Notes under the pieces: model-generated | The model's input: only the letters and a program-made list of their open reading frames with translations | Database searches by the model: none | What the model was told of the DNA's origin: nothing | Translations under genes and position numbers: made by a program | Assembly (NCBI GenBank): GCA_951800155.1 | Contig: CATOJL010000022.1 | Coordinates: 1 to 12,328 of the forward strand | DNA from: an uncultured Bacilli bacterium | GTDB taxonomy: Bacteria > Bacillota_I > Bacilli_A > RF39 > UBA660 | DNA length: 12,328 nt | Direction: 5' to 3' | Part shown: positions 4,940 through 12,328 of the stretch, piece after piece | Position numbering within the stretch: the stretch's first letter is position 1 | How the letters are laid out: every line of letters starts with the position of its first letter

Positions 4940-6130
4940 TTATAACATCTCTCGCTTTAAATTTGGATTTTTTAAAGCGGCAATGAAAGTATCAATTTCT
5001 TCTTTTGTGTTGTACATAGCAAAAGAAATTCGAACTGTATTCTTGACTCCTATATCTTCTTTTAGAATTTTCGCACAATGATTTCCTGCTCGTACACAAA
5101 TATGGTAATTATTTAGATAAATCGCTAAATCTTGGGCAAAAACCCCTTCCATATTAAATGCAATGATAGCACTTTCAGAATCTTCGTTATAAATGGTGAT
5201 ATTTTTCATTTCTTTTAATCTAGAAACACAATATTTTTTAAGTTCCACTTCATGCTCTTTTATTTTATTAAGCCCAACCTCTTTTACATAGTCAATTACT
5301 CGACCAAAAGCAATGACATCGGCAATATTTGGGGTTCCTGCCTCTAACATACTTGGTAAATCATGATAGATACGAACACCATCACTTGAAAAAGAAGCAT
5401 TCATTCCTCCCCCAAAAATGATCGGATGGATTTGACGCAAATATTCCTCTTTTCCATATAGAACGCCTACTCCTGTAGGACCATACAATTTATGAGCAGA
5501 AAATACTAGAAAATCGATATCCATCTCTTCCACATTTACCTGATCATGTGCAACGCTTTGGGCTCCATCCACAAGCACTAAAATGCCTAGTTTATGTGCA
5601 TACTCACAAATTTCTTTTATTGGGCGAATATCACCAATGACATTGGTAATATGTGCTAGGGAAATCACTTTGGTATGTTCTGTGATTGCTTTTTTCACAT
5701 TTTCTAAAGTTACCTTATGATTTTCTAAAGGAATATAGGATACCTTAATTCCTATTTCATCTTGTAGTTCAAACCAAGGAAGGACATTTGATGCATGTTC
5801 TGATACTGTAATTAAAACCTCATCCTTCTCTTTTAAATGATGTTTAAAATAACCAAAGATTACTTTATTCAAAGAATCAGTAGAGCCACTGGTAAAAACA
5901 ATTTCTTCTGTCTTTTTTGCCCCTATAAAATCACGAACTTTTTCTCTTGTTCCTTCATACATACGATCCACTTGCAGTCCCATATCATAATCTCCACGAT
6001 GCGCATTCGCACTATAATGATCATAGTAGTCGATTAAAGCCTCTTTTAATACTTTTGGCTTTAGTGCAGTTGCACCATTATCAAAATAAATAATATTTTG
6101 TTTTAAAAGACAAAAATCTTCTCGATTCAT
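4940..6130 (-). CDS. sufS: Cysteine desulfurase SufS
   Basis: SufS is a PLP enzyme that takes sulfur from L-cysteine as a persulfide and supplies it to the SUF scaffold for Fe-S clusters. The 396-residue protein begins with the family pattern YFDNGATALKP, has the SGSTDSLN segment, the PLP lysine K214 in FSAHKLYGPTGVG, and the catalytic cysteine C352 in RAGNHCAKIL, all typical of group II (SufS-type) desulfurases of about 400 residues. The ATG follows GGAGGTGAGG, a strong binding site that overlaps the end of sufD with only a few bases between the genes. SufS enzymes of Gram-positives normally pass sulfur to SufU, whose gene is not found next to it here. Confidence 0.95.
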   Translation of the reverse strand: MNREDFCLLKQNIIYFDNGATALKPKVLKEALIDYYDHYSANAHRGDYDMGLQVDRMYEGTREKVRDFIGAKKTEEIVFTSGSTDSLNKVIFGYFKHHLKEKDEVLITVSEHASNVLPWFELQDEIGIKVSYIPLENHKVTLENVKKAITEHTKVISLAHITNVIGDIRPIKEICEYAHKLGILVLVDGAQSVAHDQVNVEEMDIDFLVFSAHKLYGPTGVGVLYGKEEYLRQIHPIIFGGGMNASFSSDGVRIYHDLPSMLEAGTPNIADVIAFGRVIDYVKEVGLNKIKEHEVELKKYCVSRLKEMKNITIYNEDSESAIIAFNMEGVFAQDLAIYLNNYHICVRAGNHCAKILKEDIGVKNTVRISFAMYNTKEEIDTFIAALKNPNLKREML

Positions 6131-6133
6131 ACC

Positions 6134-6940
6134 TCACCTCCAATACTTTGTCATATATTTATCAATGTTATAGAAATCCCCCTTTAAAAAGCCTTTTATA
6201 TATATTTTTCTAGCTGTTTTCTCATCGATTCCTCTTGTATAAAAATAATAAAGAGTATCTTTATCTATAGAGGCAATATGGGCATTGTGGCTTGCTTCTA
6301 TATCATTTTCTTCAATAAGAAGAATCGGTTTAATCACGGAATTTTCTTTATTTTCCTTTAAAATCTGATTATTCTGGTTTGCCTTACAACCTCGTATCTT
6401 TGGATAAACGATGGTCGTTACATACAATTTTAGAAGACCTTTTTGCATGGTCACAAGTCGATTATCTATATTGCTTTCTGTTCTTGGATAATTATGATAT
6501 ACCACTCGATCTAGTACACTTTTATCTTTAATGATACCTCTAGTACGTACATCAATGGTAGCTCCTACTCCATTTAAAGAAAAAAGATCCAATTCCCTTA
6601 AAAAAGATGTATCATAAAATTTTTCAACAAGGACTTTTGCTCTTTCTAAAATCGAATATTTAGTTTGAATTTTTGTATTTTTTGCCGTCTTTATTTCTTG
6701 GAGTCGAAAAGTGACGCCCGCCTGTACCACGATAGTAATATCAAGTTTGATCTCTTTAGAATTGCTATAACATATTTGTAAGGATGTATCTTTTAAGACT
6801 TCGATCTTCATCTTTACAATATCGTAAAAATCAAGTTTATCTGATAAGGAAACTTCTAAAGCTTGATCCTCTTTTTTTAAAAAGATACCATCCTTACTCA
6901 CCATTATTATATTCCCGATTGCTTGTTTTTGTCGCATCAT
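6134..6940 (-). CDS. sufD: SufD-like Fe-S assembly protein, short form
   Basis: SufD pairs with SufB and two SufC to form the scaffold on which Fe-S clusters are built. The C-terminal part is typical: IEENDIEASHNAHIASID, then LYYFYTRGID and KIYIKGFL, matching the SufD ending with its conserved ASH histidine. With 268 residues it is much shorter than the usual 400-450; the N-terminal helical domain and part of the beta-helix core seem reduced, while the central RGIIKDKS segment remains. No frameshift is visible, so it looks like a compact natural form. Two ATG codons stand in tandem at the start; only a weak GTGAT lies upstream, so translation may depend on sufC, whose stop is 3 nt away. The alternative, a minimal SufB/SufD-type scaffold protein, cannot be excluded. 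Confidence 0.8.
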   Translation of the reverse strand: MMRQKQAIGNIIMVSKDGIFLKKEDQALEVSLSDKLDFYDIVKMKIEVLKDTSLQICYSNSKEIKLDITIVVQAGVTFRLQEIKTAKNTKIQTKYSILERAKVLVEKFYDTSFLRELDLFSLNGVGATIDVRTRGIIKDKSVLDRVVYHNYPRTESNIDNRLVTMQKGLLKLYVTTIVYPKIRGCKANQNNQILKENKENSVIKPILLIEENDIEASHNAHIASIDKDTLYYFYTRGIDEKTARKIYIKGFLKGDFYNIDKYMTKYWR

Positions 6941-6943
6941 AAA

Positions 6944-7684
6944 TCACGCTTTCTTAAAATTATCATATCCATTTTGCTCGATCTGTTCCACTAAAGTAGC
7001 ATCACCTGTTTTCTTTATACTCCCATCTAAAAAAATATGAACAAAATCAGGTTGAATATAAGAGAGTAGTCGTTGGTAATGGGTTATAAGTAGAATCCCT
7101 GCTTTTTGTTCTTCTTGATAAGCTTTTATATGTTCACCAACTATTTTCAAACTATCAACATCTAAACCTGAATCAATCTCATCTAAAATAGCTACATTTG
7201 GTTTTAGCATATATAGACTTAATATTTCCATTTTCTTCTTTTCCCCACCTGAAAATCCCTCATTCAATGGACGAGTTAAAAATTCTTTTTTCATAACAAG
7301 TCTTTTCATATAAGTGTCTACTTCACGTGCAAAAGATAGCATTTTAAAAGACTCTCCTTCTTTAGTAGCAACAGATGCTTTTAGAAAATCGGCAGTGGTA
7401 ACCCCTTCTATTTCTGGTGGATTTTGAAACGACAAAAAAAGTCCTCTTCTCGCTCTTTCATCCGTTTGCATATGTGTAATATCAACACCATCTAGAAGAA
7501 TATTTCCTTCCGTTATTTCATAATTTGGATTGCCCATAATCACATGAGATAAGGTGGATTTTCCTACTCCATTTGGCCCCATAATGACATGAACCTCTCC
7601 ACTTTTTATTGTTAAATTGATTCCTTTTAAAATTTCTTTATTCTCAATTTTTGCATGTAAATTTTTTATTTCAAGTATGTGCAT
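6944..7684 (-). CDS. sufC: Fe-S cluster assembly ATPase SufC
   Basis: SufC is the cytoplasmic ABC-type ATPase of the SufBCD scaffold; ATP binding reshapes the SufB-SufD pair so that clusters can form. All motifs are present in 246 residues: Walker A GPNGVGKST with K42, Q-loop Q87 in LSFQNPPEI, the SufC-type signature FSGGEKKK at 144-151, Walker B ILDEIDSGLD with E169, and H202 (LLITHYQ). Length fits the family (about 250). The ATG has GGAGGG 5 nt upstream and a promoter in front, making it the first gene of the sufC-sufD-sufS unit, the Bacillus order without U and B. It ends in TGA, which supports the standard code. Confidence 0.96.
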   Translation of the reverse strand: MHILEIKNLHAKIENKEILKGINLTIKSGEVHVIMGPNGVGKSTLSHVIMGNPNYEITEGNILLDGVDITHMQTDERARRGLFLSFQNPPEIEGVTTADFLKASVATKEGESFKMLSFAREVDTYMKRLVMKKEFLTRPLNEGFSGGEKKKMEILSLYMLKPNVAILDEIDSGLDVDSLKIVGEHIKAYQEEQKAGILLITHYQRLLSYIQPDFVHIFLDGSIKKTGDATLVEQIEQNGYDNFKKA

Positions 7685-7689
7685 AAGTT

Positions 7690-7733
7690 CCCTCCAATAC
7701 TTCTATTTTAACACATTATCCTTTTTTTGTATA
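7690..7733 (-). promoter_or_regulatory. Promoter and ribosome binding site of the suf cluster
   Basis: On the minus strand TATACA (7728-7733), a 17-bp spacer and TAAAAT (7705-7710) form a plausible sigma-A promoter; GGAGGG (7690-7695) is the sufC ribosome binding site. I see no clear operator repeat for an Rrf2-type or other Fe-S regulator in the 159-bp divergent region. Confidence 0.6.
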
Positions 7734-7794
7734 AAATTATTTTCTTTTCTCAATATAAAATAGAATATTCGCAGATATTCACGAAAAAAAGGGT

Positions 7795-7837
7795 TTTACT
7801 CTTTTTTATTTTTTTGATATAATACTCATCAAGGAGG
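7795..7837 (+). promoter_or_regulatory. Promoter and ribosome binding site of the HIT gene
   Basis: TTTACT (7795-7800), a 17-bp spacer and a perfect TATAAT (7818-7823), followed by AAGGAGG (7831-7837) 6 nt before the ATG. The leader would be very short, with transcription starting at about the first base of the Shine-Dalgarno site. Confidence 0.7.
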
Positions 7838-7843
7838 AAATAT

Positions 7844-8209
7844 ATGGACTGTATTTTGTGCAAAATAGGAAAGGGAGAAGTAGACTCCTATGTCATTTAT
7901 GAAGATGAGATTGCCAAAGCGATTTTAGACATCCATCCAATTGCCAACGGACATACGCTCATTTTACCCAAGAAACATTATAAGGATTTAGATGATATTG
8001 ATGAAAAGACAATCACACATATTATGATGGTCGCTAAGAAGGTAAAAGGAATTATCGAAGACAGGCTCTCACCTACTGGGATTACTCTTATTCAAAACAA
8101 TGGAGAACCACAAGAAATAAAGCATTTTCACTTGCATATAAAACCATGTTATCCAAAAGGAACAAGAAAAATATCTTTAGATAAGGTATATGAAAAATTA
8201 ATGAAATAG
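7844..8209 (+). CDS. HIT-family nucleotide hydrolase or transferase
   Basis: A histidine-triad protein of 121 residues, expected to hydrolyse phosphoramidate or related bonds on nucleoside monophosphates, or dinucleoside polyphosphates. The triad is H94-F-H96-L-H98 (HFHLHIKP). The N terminus has C3 and C6 (CILCKI), part of the zinc site found in the Hint-like and Bacillus Hit-like members. The segments ILDIHPIANGHTLILPKKH and LIQNNGEPQ are family hallmarks. The second cysteine-histidine pair expected for zinc is less clear. Substrate cannot be told from sequence. It is the only clear plus-strand gene, diverges from sufC, has its own promoter and ends in a bidirectional terminator. Confidence 0.93.
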   Translation: MDCILCKIGKGEVDSYVIYEDEIAKAILDIHPIANGHTLILPKKHYKDLDDIDEKTITHIMMVAKKVKGIIEDRLSPTGITLIQNNGEPQEIKHFHLHIKPCYPKGTRKISLDKVYEKLMK

Positions 8210-8214
8210 AAGTT

Positions 8215-8249
8215 AAAAAAGGATTTGCTTGCTTACGAATCCTTTTTTT
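8215..8249. terminator. Bidirectional terminator between HIT gene and polysaccharide cluster
   Basis: AAAAAAGGATT (8215-8225) pairs with AATCCTTTTTT (8238-8248), extended inward by a G-T and a G-C pair, with an 8-nt loop. Seven T residues follow on the plus strand, and the A run gives T residues on the minus strand. It lies 5 nt after the HIT stop and is also the best terminator for the converging flippase operon, although 165 bp from the flippase stop. Confidence 0.8.
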
Positions 8250-8419
8250 GTATGTTTTTCCATTGCAACTAAAAAATAATTATAATAGAGGCATTCTATA
8301 ATAAAAAAAAGAGGCAAGTAAATGTTAGTATAGTTTTTTAATCTAAACCTTACATCTACTTGTAAGTCTACTTCCTATTCATACGTTTTTATATTCTATG
8401 GATTCATGCCCAAGGAAAA
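8250..8419. other. Convergent spacer without a supportable gene
   Basis: 170 AT-rich bases between the HIT terminator and the flippase stop. Two TATAAT hexamers on the plus strand (8281-8286 and 8297-8302) have no good -35 partners, and an AGAGG site precedes an ATG at 8321 that stops after three codons. CTTACA and TGTAAG near 8349-8366 form a small 6-bp stem. I see no gene or convincing RNA. Confidence 0.5.
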
Positions 8420-9913
8420 CTAAAAATCTTTTTCTTGTTCATCATTAAAAGATTTAACTAGCTTTTTTCTTACTTTATAGAAATAGTATACTATGATTTC
8501 ATTCTTTAATAATACTTCCATGATAACATAAACAACAATACTTATGAAAATAACTAAGAGAGTAGAAACTAAAAAATTAGAGATAAAACGAGTTATAGTT
8601 AGTTCTATTATAATAATAGGCATAGAGCCAATCAAGGATTTAAAAAATATTGGATAAAATTTTCCCAATTTAATGATTTTGCTTGTTTCATGTTTACAAT
8701 AAAGAAAAGCAATCGTTTCTGCAATAATAGTTGTTATGGCGGCTGCATTTTCCTTCCAAAATGGAATGAATACTACATTTAATCCAATGTTTACAATCGC
8801 ACTAATAATCGTTATTTTCAATACTTTCTTCTCTTGCCTTAAAGGGACTAACATTGCTTGTCCCCAAAAATAAGCCCCTAAACAAACAAATATAGCAATA
8901 CTAAGAAAAGCTAGGGAGGAAGAAGCTGGAAGGTAAGTAACATTGGAAACTATTAAAATAATTTCATTCCGAAGTACTATAATTCCTATAATGGAAGGAA
9001 TTACAAAAGTAAGTAAGGTTTTATATATATCCTCTGCTGTTCTTTTAAACTCTTCTTTTTTATTTTGAGCGAGAAAAGCGGAGAATCTTGGAATAGAAAC
9101 TAAGACAATAGAAGCTAATAAACTTTTGATAATCGTATATATTTTTGTTGATACTGAATAAAATCCAACGGAAGAATCATTTGTTAGAAATCCTAAAATT
9201 GTAATATCTGAATTTACATAAATCGTAATAGCTACTGTAGTAGCAAATAAAAGTAAAATAGGTTTCATATGTTTTCGTACATTACTTTTTTTTGTCAATG
9301 TTATATGACAATATTTTCTTGAATGGAAAAAATTGATGATATTGGATCCCACAGTAGAAAGAACTACAATGATTGTATATATATATAAATCATTTTCTGA
9401 ATGGACAAATAAAAAAAGTAAGATGAAACTGAGTAGTTGAAAAAGAATACTTCGAATTGTTATATATTTATAATCTTCATATATAGAATAAATCCATTCA
9501 ATTCCAATTGTCCTAAAAAGAATTTGAAAGGATAAAATGAATAGCAATAGGGTATAATTTTCAAATTTAGGTACGATCAATACAAGTAGAAACAAGAATA
9601 GACAAGATAGGATTGTAGAAAAAATATTAATTGTGAATATCTCTTTAGAAAATATATTTATCTTTTCTTTATCTTCTCTAATTTCCGCCCCTTCTCGAAT
9701 TGCGTATGTACTAATTCCAAGTCCTGCTAACAAAATGAAATAGTTAATAATAGAATCAGCAAAATTATATTTACCTATATTCTCTACACCTAAAATTTTA
9801 GAAACATAAGGAAATGTAATTAGTGGAAATAAAACACTTAGTAGACCTTTGATTCCATTTAAAATCATGTTTATTTTTATAGATTTTTCTTTCATACTAT
9901 ATTTCACTTCCAT
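8420..9913 (-). CDS. Wzx-type oligosaccharide flippase
   Basis: A 497-residue membrane protein of the polysaccharide transporter (PST/MOP) family, expected to flip lipid-linked oligosaccharide units to the outer face of the membrane. The N terminus (LNGIKGLLSVLFPLITFPYVSKILGVENIGKYNFADSI, described here by its FPYVSKILG and GxYNFA pattern) is the typical start of these flippases, and hydrophobic helices run through almost the whole length, about 12-14 in total. The C terminus is short and charged. The ATG at 9913 has AGGGA about 9 nt upstream; a second ATG six codons later with GGAAGTG upstream is possible. It is the last gene behind the flavoprotein and glycosyltransferase genes, so its substrate is probably the surface glycan built by that cluster. 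No polymerase is visible in the window. Confidence 0.9.
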   Translation of the reverse strand: MEVKYSMKEKSIKINMILNGIKGLLSVLFPLITFPYVSKILGVENIGKYNFADSIINYFILLAGLGISTYAIREGAEIREDKEKINIFSKEIFTINIFSTILSCLFLFLLVLIVPKFENYTLLLFILSFQILFRTIGIEWIYSIYEDYKYITIRSILFQLLSFILLFLFVHSENDLYIYTIIVVLSTVGSNIINFFHSRKYCHITLTKKSNVRKHMKPILLLFATTVAITIYVNSDITILGFLTNDSSVGFYSVSTKIYTIIKSLLASIVLVSIPRFSAFLAQNKKEEFKRTAEDIYKTLLTFVIPSIIGIIVLRNEIILIVSNVTYLPASSSLAFLSIAIFVCLGAYFWGQAMLVPLRQEKKVLKITIISAIVNIGLNVVFIPFWKENAAAITTIIAETIAFLYCKHETSKIIKLGKFYPIFFKSLIGSMPIIIIELTITRFISNFLVSTLLVIFISIVVYVIMEVLLKNEIIVYYFYKVRKKLVKSFNDEQEKDF

Positions 9914-9940
9914 TTCTTAATTCCCTCATTCACTCTTTTT

Positions 9941-11167
9941 TTAAATCGACTTTTCTTTTTTCTTTGTGAATTGGTCTGCTAGCTGCATAGCTAAATCAAC
10001 AGTTACATCTGAATTATAATGTTGGTGTTCTCCCCATCTTCCTAATCCATATACCTCTCTTGTTTTACACCATGCTAATAATTTTTTCATAATTTCAGGT
10101 TTATTAATTGTATTTAATGGATAGGCATATTGGTTTATATATTTAAAATTACTATTTTTCTCCTTTCTATCCACTCTTTCTACATTCGTTTCTGTCCAAT
10201 ACCCCCTACTACCCTCACAAAAATTATGTCTTACTAAAATTCTGTGGTAAGAAAGACTTGGGCTTGGATAATAAATCCAATGTGCTTGTGTATCCATATT
10301 TTCCTTAAAATATTCTGTCTGAATAGAACTATACTTTAGTTCCTGTATTCCCTCTTTTAATTCCTCTGGCATACCTATCATTTCTTTAAATTCTAACCAT
10401 GGAATGGTAGTAATAATCACATCAGCTTGGTATACTTCATTGTCACTTGTCGTTACTACCCGTGTATCAAAATTTATTGTTTTAATCTCCTTGTTATATT
10501 GAATATGATCCCCTAAATTTTTAGCCATTCTTAGCCATAATTCTCCATAACCTGCTTTTTTAGGATAATAGAATTGCGTATGACCTGGTTGCACACCATA
10601 GGCTTTTTTTGTTAAGCAAGAAAGTAAAGTTTCTTCAAAACTGACATTAGGAAGTTTTTCTAGCCAGTAAGTCCCAAGTTGATTTAATTCCTTATGAAAC
10701 ATTTTCTGATTATAAGGAATCATATAATCCTCTGCTATTTTTTTTCCCAACTTCCAGTAAATCCAATCTATAAATTTTTCTGGCATAGGATTATCTGAAT
10801 TACAACCAGCACTTGCAATAGATTTTAAATATTCCACCTGGTCTTCTAATTTCATCTGCCAAATATTAGCCTCTATGGGATGTCCTATTATATTATCATT
10901 TATGACAATTCGACTATCTCGATTATACAAATTCCATTCCTCTTGTTTCATAAATTGAAATAAAAATTCATTTACATTTGGTCTTCGAACATCTAAAAAA
11001 TGCCCCCCACCTATATCAAATGGAAAACCATCTATAGTCATTGAACGACATAATCCCCCAGCCTCATTTTCCTTTTCCAGAACTAAAAAATCATTTTCTC
11101 CAGTTTCTTTTAATTTATTCGCAAAAGTTAGTCCAGCTGGTCCTGCTCCAAGTATAAGATATTTCAT
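9941..11167 (-). CDS. FAD-dependent oxidoreductase, UDP-galactopyranose mutase-like
   Basis: A 408-residue flavoprotein. The N-terminal dinucleotide-binding fold is clear: GAGPAGLTFANKL at 7-19, then the acidic residue in VLEKENEAGGLC and a glycine-rich FDIGGGHFLD motif. The C terminus (GRWGEHQHYNSDVTVDLAMQLAD) resembles the GRFGEW...D segment by which UDP-galactopyranose mutases and protoporphyrinogen-oxidase-like enzymes close the FAD site. Placed between a glycosyltransferase and a flippase, a mutase that makes UDP-galactofuranose or a related furanose for the glycan is the natural role, but it could also be another amine-oxidase-like enzyme of sugar modification. It is not a close match to classic bacterial Glf as I remember it. 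An AAGGAG site inside the end of the upstream gene serves the ATG, with one base between the genes. Confidence 0.75.
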   Translation of the reverse strand: MKYLILGAGPAGLTFANKLKETGENDFLVLEKENEAGGLCRSMTIDGFPFDIGGGHFLDVRRPNVNEFLFQFMKQEEWNLYNRDSRIVINDNIIGHPIEANIWQMKLEDQVEYLKSIASAGCNSDNPMPEKFIDWIYWKLGKKIAEDYMIPYNQKMFHKELNQLGTYWLEKLPNVSFEETLLSCLTKKAYGVQPGHTQFYYPKKAGYGELWLRMAKNLGDHIQYNKEIKTINFDTRVVTTSDNEVYQADVIITTIPWLEFKEMIGMPEELKEGIQELKYSSIQTEYFKENMDTQAHWIYYPSPSLSYHRILVRHNFCEGSRGYWTETNVERVDRKEKNSNFKYINQYAYPLNTINKPEIMKKLLAWCKTREVYGLGRWGEHQHYNSDVTVDLAMQLADQFTKKKEKSI

Positions 11168-11168
11168 T

Positions 11169-12314
11169 TTATTTCTCCTTTTCTATTTTTTCAAATAATG
11201 CTAACATTTTAGAACTATATAAATTATCCCATGTAAATTTTTTTACAATCGCATAAGCATAGTTAGAGATAGTGGCATAGTAGTTTTCATCTTCTTTTAA
11301 CTTTATAATTTCATTATAGATTTCCTCTACATTCTCAGGATCTACAATAATTGCATTTTCTTTATCCTTTAAAAGTTCAATAGCTCCAACACTTTCTGAA
11401 ATAATAACTGGAAGTCCACAACTCATTGCCTCAAATACAGCAAGTCCCCAACTTTGATTTATATTAATAAATAAGAATATATCTGCATTATCATGCAATT
11501 CAATATATTTCTCTTCATCCACCTGCCCCCAAATGGTAATATAATTCTCCAGTTTCATATCGCGAACCATCTTCTTAATCGAAGTCGCATATTCCTTATC
11601 TAAATCTACAGAACCCATAATATCTAAATGAACAGAAATTCCATTTTTTACTAACTTATTAACAACTTTAACTAAAGTTTCATAATTTCTATAAGGGAAA
11701 AATACGCCCGATGAAAATAAATGGATTGTCTGATTATTATGCACTTTTACATGGCGCGTTAATTGCTTATTTACATCTACCCCACAATAAAATACATGGG
11801 CTTCTCGATTTAAGCATTTTTTTACCACTTCTCGGTTTTTGGAAACATTTACTGTTATTTCATCAACATACTGAATCGTTTTTCTAAATTTAAATCTTTT
11901 TAACCTATTTTTTATTGTATCCTTCTGTCCTGTTGCAACCCCTTGCAAAAAAAATTTAGGCATATCATTGATCTGAAAAACAACTTTTTTATTTTTTTTC
12001 TTTGCAACAAAAGCCATCATTCCTATATCATCATGAATATTGATAATATCAAACTCTTCGACTAACTTTTGGTAGAACTTTATTTTGTGCAACTTGTTTC
12101 TCACTTTTTTTAATAATTTTAATTTTTTCTTTTCTTCCTCAGTAAATGTAATTATTTTAAATTTATCAAAACCGGGGTATGTTTTTTCTTTATCATAAAT
12201 TGTAGTATATATTGTTACTTCATTTTCCTTACTTAAATACTCACATAATCGAAGCACTTGTTTGTGTGTACCTCCACGTACATTTAATTCGTTCACTGAA
12301 ACTAATATTTTCAT
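11169..12314 (-). CDS. Glycosyltransferase family 4 protein
   Basis: A 381-residue GT-B enzyme, expected to move a sugar from a nucleotide donor to the growing glycan at the cytoplasmic membrane face. The start MKILVSVNELNVRGGTHKQVLRL has the glycine-rich acceptor loop, the middle shows SSGVFFPYRNYETLVKV, a nucleotide-binding region follows (ITIWGQVDEEKYIELHDNADIF), and the GT4 signature is SWGLAVFEAMSCGLPVIIS near residue 290. In the EX7E motif the first glutamate is a glutamine (QSWGLAVFE) while the second is kept. The ATG at 12314 lies 14 bases from the right edge, with only a weak GGAATG upstream; it may be coupled to a gene outside the window. Donor and acceptor sugars cannot be inferred. 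Confidence 0.88.
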   Translation of the reverse strand: MKILVSVNELNVRGGTHKQVLRLCEYLSKENEVTIYTTIYDKEKTYPGFDKFKIITFTEEEKKKLKLLKKVRNKLHKIKFYQKLVEEFDIINIHDDIGMMAFVAKKKNKKVVFQINDMPKFFLQGVATGQKDTIKNRLKRFKFRKTIQYVDEITVNVSKNREVVKKCLNREAHVFYCGVDVNKQLTRHVKVHNNQTIHLFSSGVFFPYRNYETLVKVVNKLVKNGISVHLDIMGSVDLDKEYATSIKKMVRDMKLENYITIWGQVDEEKYIELHDNADIFLFININQSWGLAVFEAMSCGLPVIISESVGAIELLKDKENAIIVDPENVEEIYNEIIKLKEDENYYATISNYAYAIVKKFTWDNLYSSKMLALFEKIEKEK

Positions 12315-12328
12315 TTTTAATACATTCC

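Noticed and set aside
5837..6037. Plus-strand frame of 66 codons inside sufS
   Set aside because: Antisense shadow of a conserved enzyme; low-complexity product without motifs.
8321..8422. ATG TTA GTA TAG followed by an otherwise open plus frame
   Set aside because: A stop after three codons, no similarity visible, and the frame runs into the end of the flippase gene; chance is sufficient.

Overview
The window is about 12.3 kb of AT-rich DNA with short intergenic gaps, Shine-Dalgarno sites of the AGGAGG type and standard-code translation (TGA is a real stop, for example at sufC and sufD). Gene content points to a low-GC Gram-positive of class Bacilli. It has the ylbD-ylbE-rsmD gene order known from Bacillus, a SirA-like protein and a SUF cluster in the Bacillus order C-D-S. 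A more precise placement (for example a gut Bacilli lineage) is only a guess. Almost everything is on the minus strand; the only clear plus-strand gene is a HIT-family hydrolase.

Reading in the direction of minus-strand transcription (right to left): (1) 12314-8420 is the end of a surface-polysaccharide cluster: a GT4 glycosyltransferase, a UDP-galactopyranose-mutase-like flavoprotein and a Wzx-type flippase. (2) 8209-7844 (plus strand) is a HIT protein that faces the polysaccharide cluster across a bidirectional terminator and diverges from sufC. (3) 7684-4940 is sufC-sufD-sufS, tightly packed, with a short SufD and no sufU or sufB. (4) 4882-4580 is a 100-residue membrane protein of unknown function with its own near-consensus promoter and terminator. 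(5) 4528-2939 is a coupled operon sirA-like, ylbD, ylbE, rsmD, ended by a terminator that contains the rsmD stop codon. (6) 2873-489 is a compact bacteriocin cassette. (7) 460-1 holds no gene I can support.

The most interesting part is the bacteriocin cassette. A C39 peptidase-ABC exporter is followed by two overlapping very small genes. One (641-784, 47 codons) is short enough to be missed by routine gene calling. The other (489-653) is easily called with a false upstream ATG; its real start is very likely a GTG that places a 15-residue leader before the double glycine. Both leaders end in the same eight residues, ELKQIKGG, both mature peptides carry one GxxxG motif and one cysteine near the C terminus, and the two reading frames overlap by 13 nt. 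This is the pattern of a class IIb (two-peptide) bacteriocin, processed and exported by the adjacent transporter. No immunity gene is recognisable.
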